Position numbers and translations under genes: made by a program. From the NCBI GenBank assembly GCA_902749685.1, contig CACVKW010001592.1, positions 1 through 33,244 of the forward strand: a stretch of 33,244 bases of DNA. Direction: 5' to 3'. The notes under the pieces were generated by a model. It had not been told where the DNA came from. It searched no databases and saw only the letters and a program-made list of their open reading frames with translations. The DNA is from Olavius sp. associated proteobacterium Delta 1. Its GTDB lineage: Bacteria > Desulfobacterota > Desulfobacteria > Desulfobacterales > JAFDCJ01. Numbering within the stretch: the first letter of the stretch is position 1; each line of letters opens with the position of its first letter. Shown here in pieces: positions 32,053 through 33,244 of this stretch.

Positions 32053-33096
32053 TCACCCCTTCTCATGCTTCATGCCTTCGCCGGTAACCAAAACAATTTT
32101 ACCGATGTTTTTTCGTGCTTCAATATACGCGTGTGCTTCACCGGCCTGTTCAAACGGAAAGGTTCGATCTACATGTGGTCGAACCCACCCGTCCTCAACA
32201 CCTTTAAGAATTTCTTGCATCCAGCCGCTAATTTTGTTTCTTTCGTTCCACATATGACCAAGATTTACGCCAAATACACTTTTATTGGCATTCATCAATC
32301 CCAAGGGGTTATACCAGGGCATTTGCGCGATCAGCTTGATATACTGAAATATTCGCCCCATCGTCGATTCAGTCACCGTCGAAACGCCGAACAAACCCAG
32401 GCGTCCGGTCGAACGCAGCGCTCGATAGCTCTTTTTCCAGTTCTTACCGCCGATCGGATCAATAACCAGCTCCACTCCTTTGCCGCCGGTGAGGCCCATA
32501 ATACCGGCAAGAAAATCCTGGTTGCGATAATCAATGGGATGATTTAAGCCCCTTTCCATTAAAAAAGAATGCTTTCCAGCACTGGAAGTACCGTAGATCG
32601 TGGCTTCAAGATGCAATGCAATATCTAATGCGGCCAAACCCACGCCACCGCCTGCATTATGAATGAGTACCGATTCCCCCTTTTTCAGACCTCCCATAAC
32701 GCAAATAAGCTGATATGCTGTCAGATAATTAACGGGTATAGCTGCTGCCTTTTCAAAATCCAGCGATGCGGGAATGTTAAAAACGTTTTTTTCTGAAACA
32801 CAAACCTTATCCGAATATCCGTTGAATCGAGTCAGGGCCAAGACAGATTGGCCAACTTTTGAAGAATCGGCGTCCTGACCGACGGATTCTATCGTTCCGG
32901 ATACTTCATAGCCCACGACACAAGGGGGCTTTGGGGCATCGGGGTACAGTCCCTTTCTTGCGAGGATATCGGCAAAGTTGATTCCAATCGCTTCAACCTT
33001 AATAAGAACCTCTCCCACAGAAGGTTTTGGATCCTTGCTTTCCTGAATTTTTAATACATCTGTATCGCCATATTTTGTAATTACGATTTGCTTCAT
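32053..33096 (-). CDS. Zinc-independent medium-chain dehydrogenase/reductase, VAT-1/quinone-oxidoreductase-like
   Basis: A 347-residue NADPH-dependent enzyme of the quinone oxidoreductase branch. GYEVSGTIESVG, GINFADILARKG and the dinucleotide loop HNAGGGVGLAALDIA are present, and the structural- and catalytic-zinc cysteines of alcohol dehydrogenases are absent. The C-terminal segment PWYNPLGLMNANKSVFGVN is typical of VAT-1-like members. The likely role is reduction of a quinone or an alpha,beta-unsaturated carbonyl compound; the substrate is unknown. The ATG at 33096 has GGAGAC upstream and is preferred to an in-frame start at 33135. Its stop overlaps the start region of the sulfatase-like gene, so the two are co-translated. 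Confidence 0.88.
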   Translation of the reverse strand: MKQIVITKYGDTDVLKIQESKDPKPSVGEVLIKVEAIGINFADILARKGLYPDAPKPPCVVGYEVSGTIESVGQDADSSKVGQSVLALTRFNGYSDKVCVSEKNVFNIPASLDFEKAAAIPVNYLTAYQLICVMGGLKKGESVLIHNAGGGVGLAALDIALHLEATIYGTSSAGKHSFLMERGLNHPIDYRNQDFLAGIMGLTGGKGVELVIDPIGGKNWKKSYRALRSTGRLGLFGVSTVTESTMGRIFQYIKLIAQMPWYNPLGLMNANKSVFGVNLGHMWNERNKISGWMQEILKGVEDGWVRPHVDRTFPFEQAGEAHAYIEARKNIGKIVLVTGEGMKHEKG

Positions 33097-33181
33097 GATG
33101 TCTCCATTACTTTGTGCTTGGTTTAATCCTTTCAAATTCTACAGTCTATCATTGCTGTCCAAAATAATTTGAAAATCAAAT

Positions 33182-33206
33182 ACTGCCTTTAATAAAAACA
33201 GGCAGT
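33182..33206. terminator. Possible hairpin upstream of the VAT-1-like gene
   Basis: ACTGCC (33182-33187) and GGCAGT (33201-33206) form a 6-base stem with a 13-base A/T-rich loop. Read on the minus strand it is followed by a T-rich stretch, so it could terminate a gene that lies beyond the window edge. Confidence 0.3.
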
Positions 33207-33244
33207 TATAAACGGGAAATTAGTGATTTAGAAATCAGGTTGTA

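Noticed and set aside
31649..32257. 202-codon plus-strand frame spanning the sulfatase/dehydrogenase junction
   Set aside because: It lies antisense to two clear overlapping genes, and its product has low-complexity basic composition typical of antisense frames.

Overview
The window reads as a stretch of bacterial chromosome, most likely from an anaerobic Desulfobacterota-type (deltaproteobacterial) organism. This taxonomic guess is an inference. It rests on a tungsten-type aldehyde ferredoxin oxidoreductase beside a radical SAM protein, an ODP-like metallo-beta-lactamase-fold protein, and many intergenic inverted repeats built of short reiterated words. There is no rRNA, tRNA, CRISPR array, phage gene or recognisable transposase. 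Coding density is moderate, and several gaps of 300-700 bases hold repeats or putative control sites.

Region 1 (about 113-11855) is a carbohydrate locus. A minus-strand fusion of a GHMP sugar kinase with a GalU-like nucleotidyltransferase diverges from a plus-strand run: TIM-barrel epimerase-like enzyme, Gfo/Idh/MocA protein, xylose isomerase (xylA) and xylulokinase (xylB). A convergent ROK repressor follows. Divergent from the repressor is a second Gfo/Idh/MocA dehydrogenase with a second TIM-barrel enzyme. Two NAD-dependent oxidoreductases plus two TIM-barrel lyase/epimerase-like enzymes feeding XylA/XylB suggests that xylose or a related pentose is released from a derivative by oxidation, elimination, hydration and reduction. 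That model is inference.

Region 2 (11955-16003) holds a translationally coupled pair, an ODP-like di-iron protein and a SpoIIE/RsbU-type PP2C phosphatase, which looks like a sensor-effector module. Next come a PcaD-like alpha/beta hydrolase and a beta-hydroxyacid dehydrogenase of the glyoxylate/succinic-semialdehyde reductase type.

Region 3 (16300-21349) has a radical SAM/SPASM protein convergent with an AOR-family tungstoenzyme, separated by a hairpin terminator, and then a stand-alone Old Yellow Enzyme-type reductase with a C-terminal cysteine cluster.

Region 4 (21845-30311) is a long minus-strand series. A TorT-like periplasmic binding protein, an RbsA-like double ATPase and an RbsC-like permease are followed by PxpA, PxpB, PxpC, a small biotin carrier protein and a biotin carboxylase. 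Together they could import and hydrolyse a lactam or amide such as 5-oxoproline, possibly with biotin chemistry.

Region 5 (30635-33096) is an overlapping pair: a VAT-1-like zinc-independent alcohol dehydrogenase/quinone reductase, and a sulfatase-superfamily hydrolase that has threonine where formylglycine-type sulfatases have cysteine or serine.
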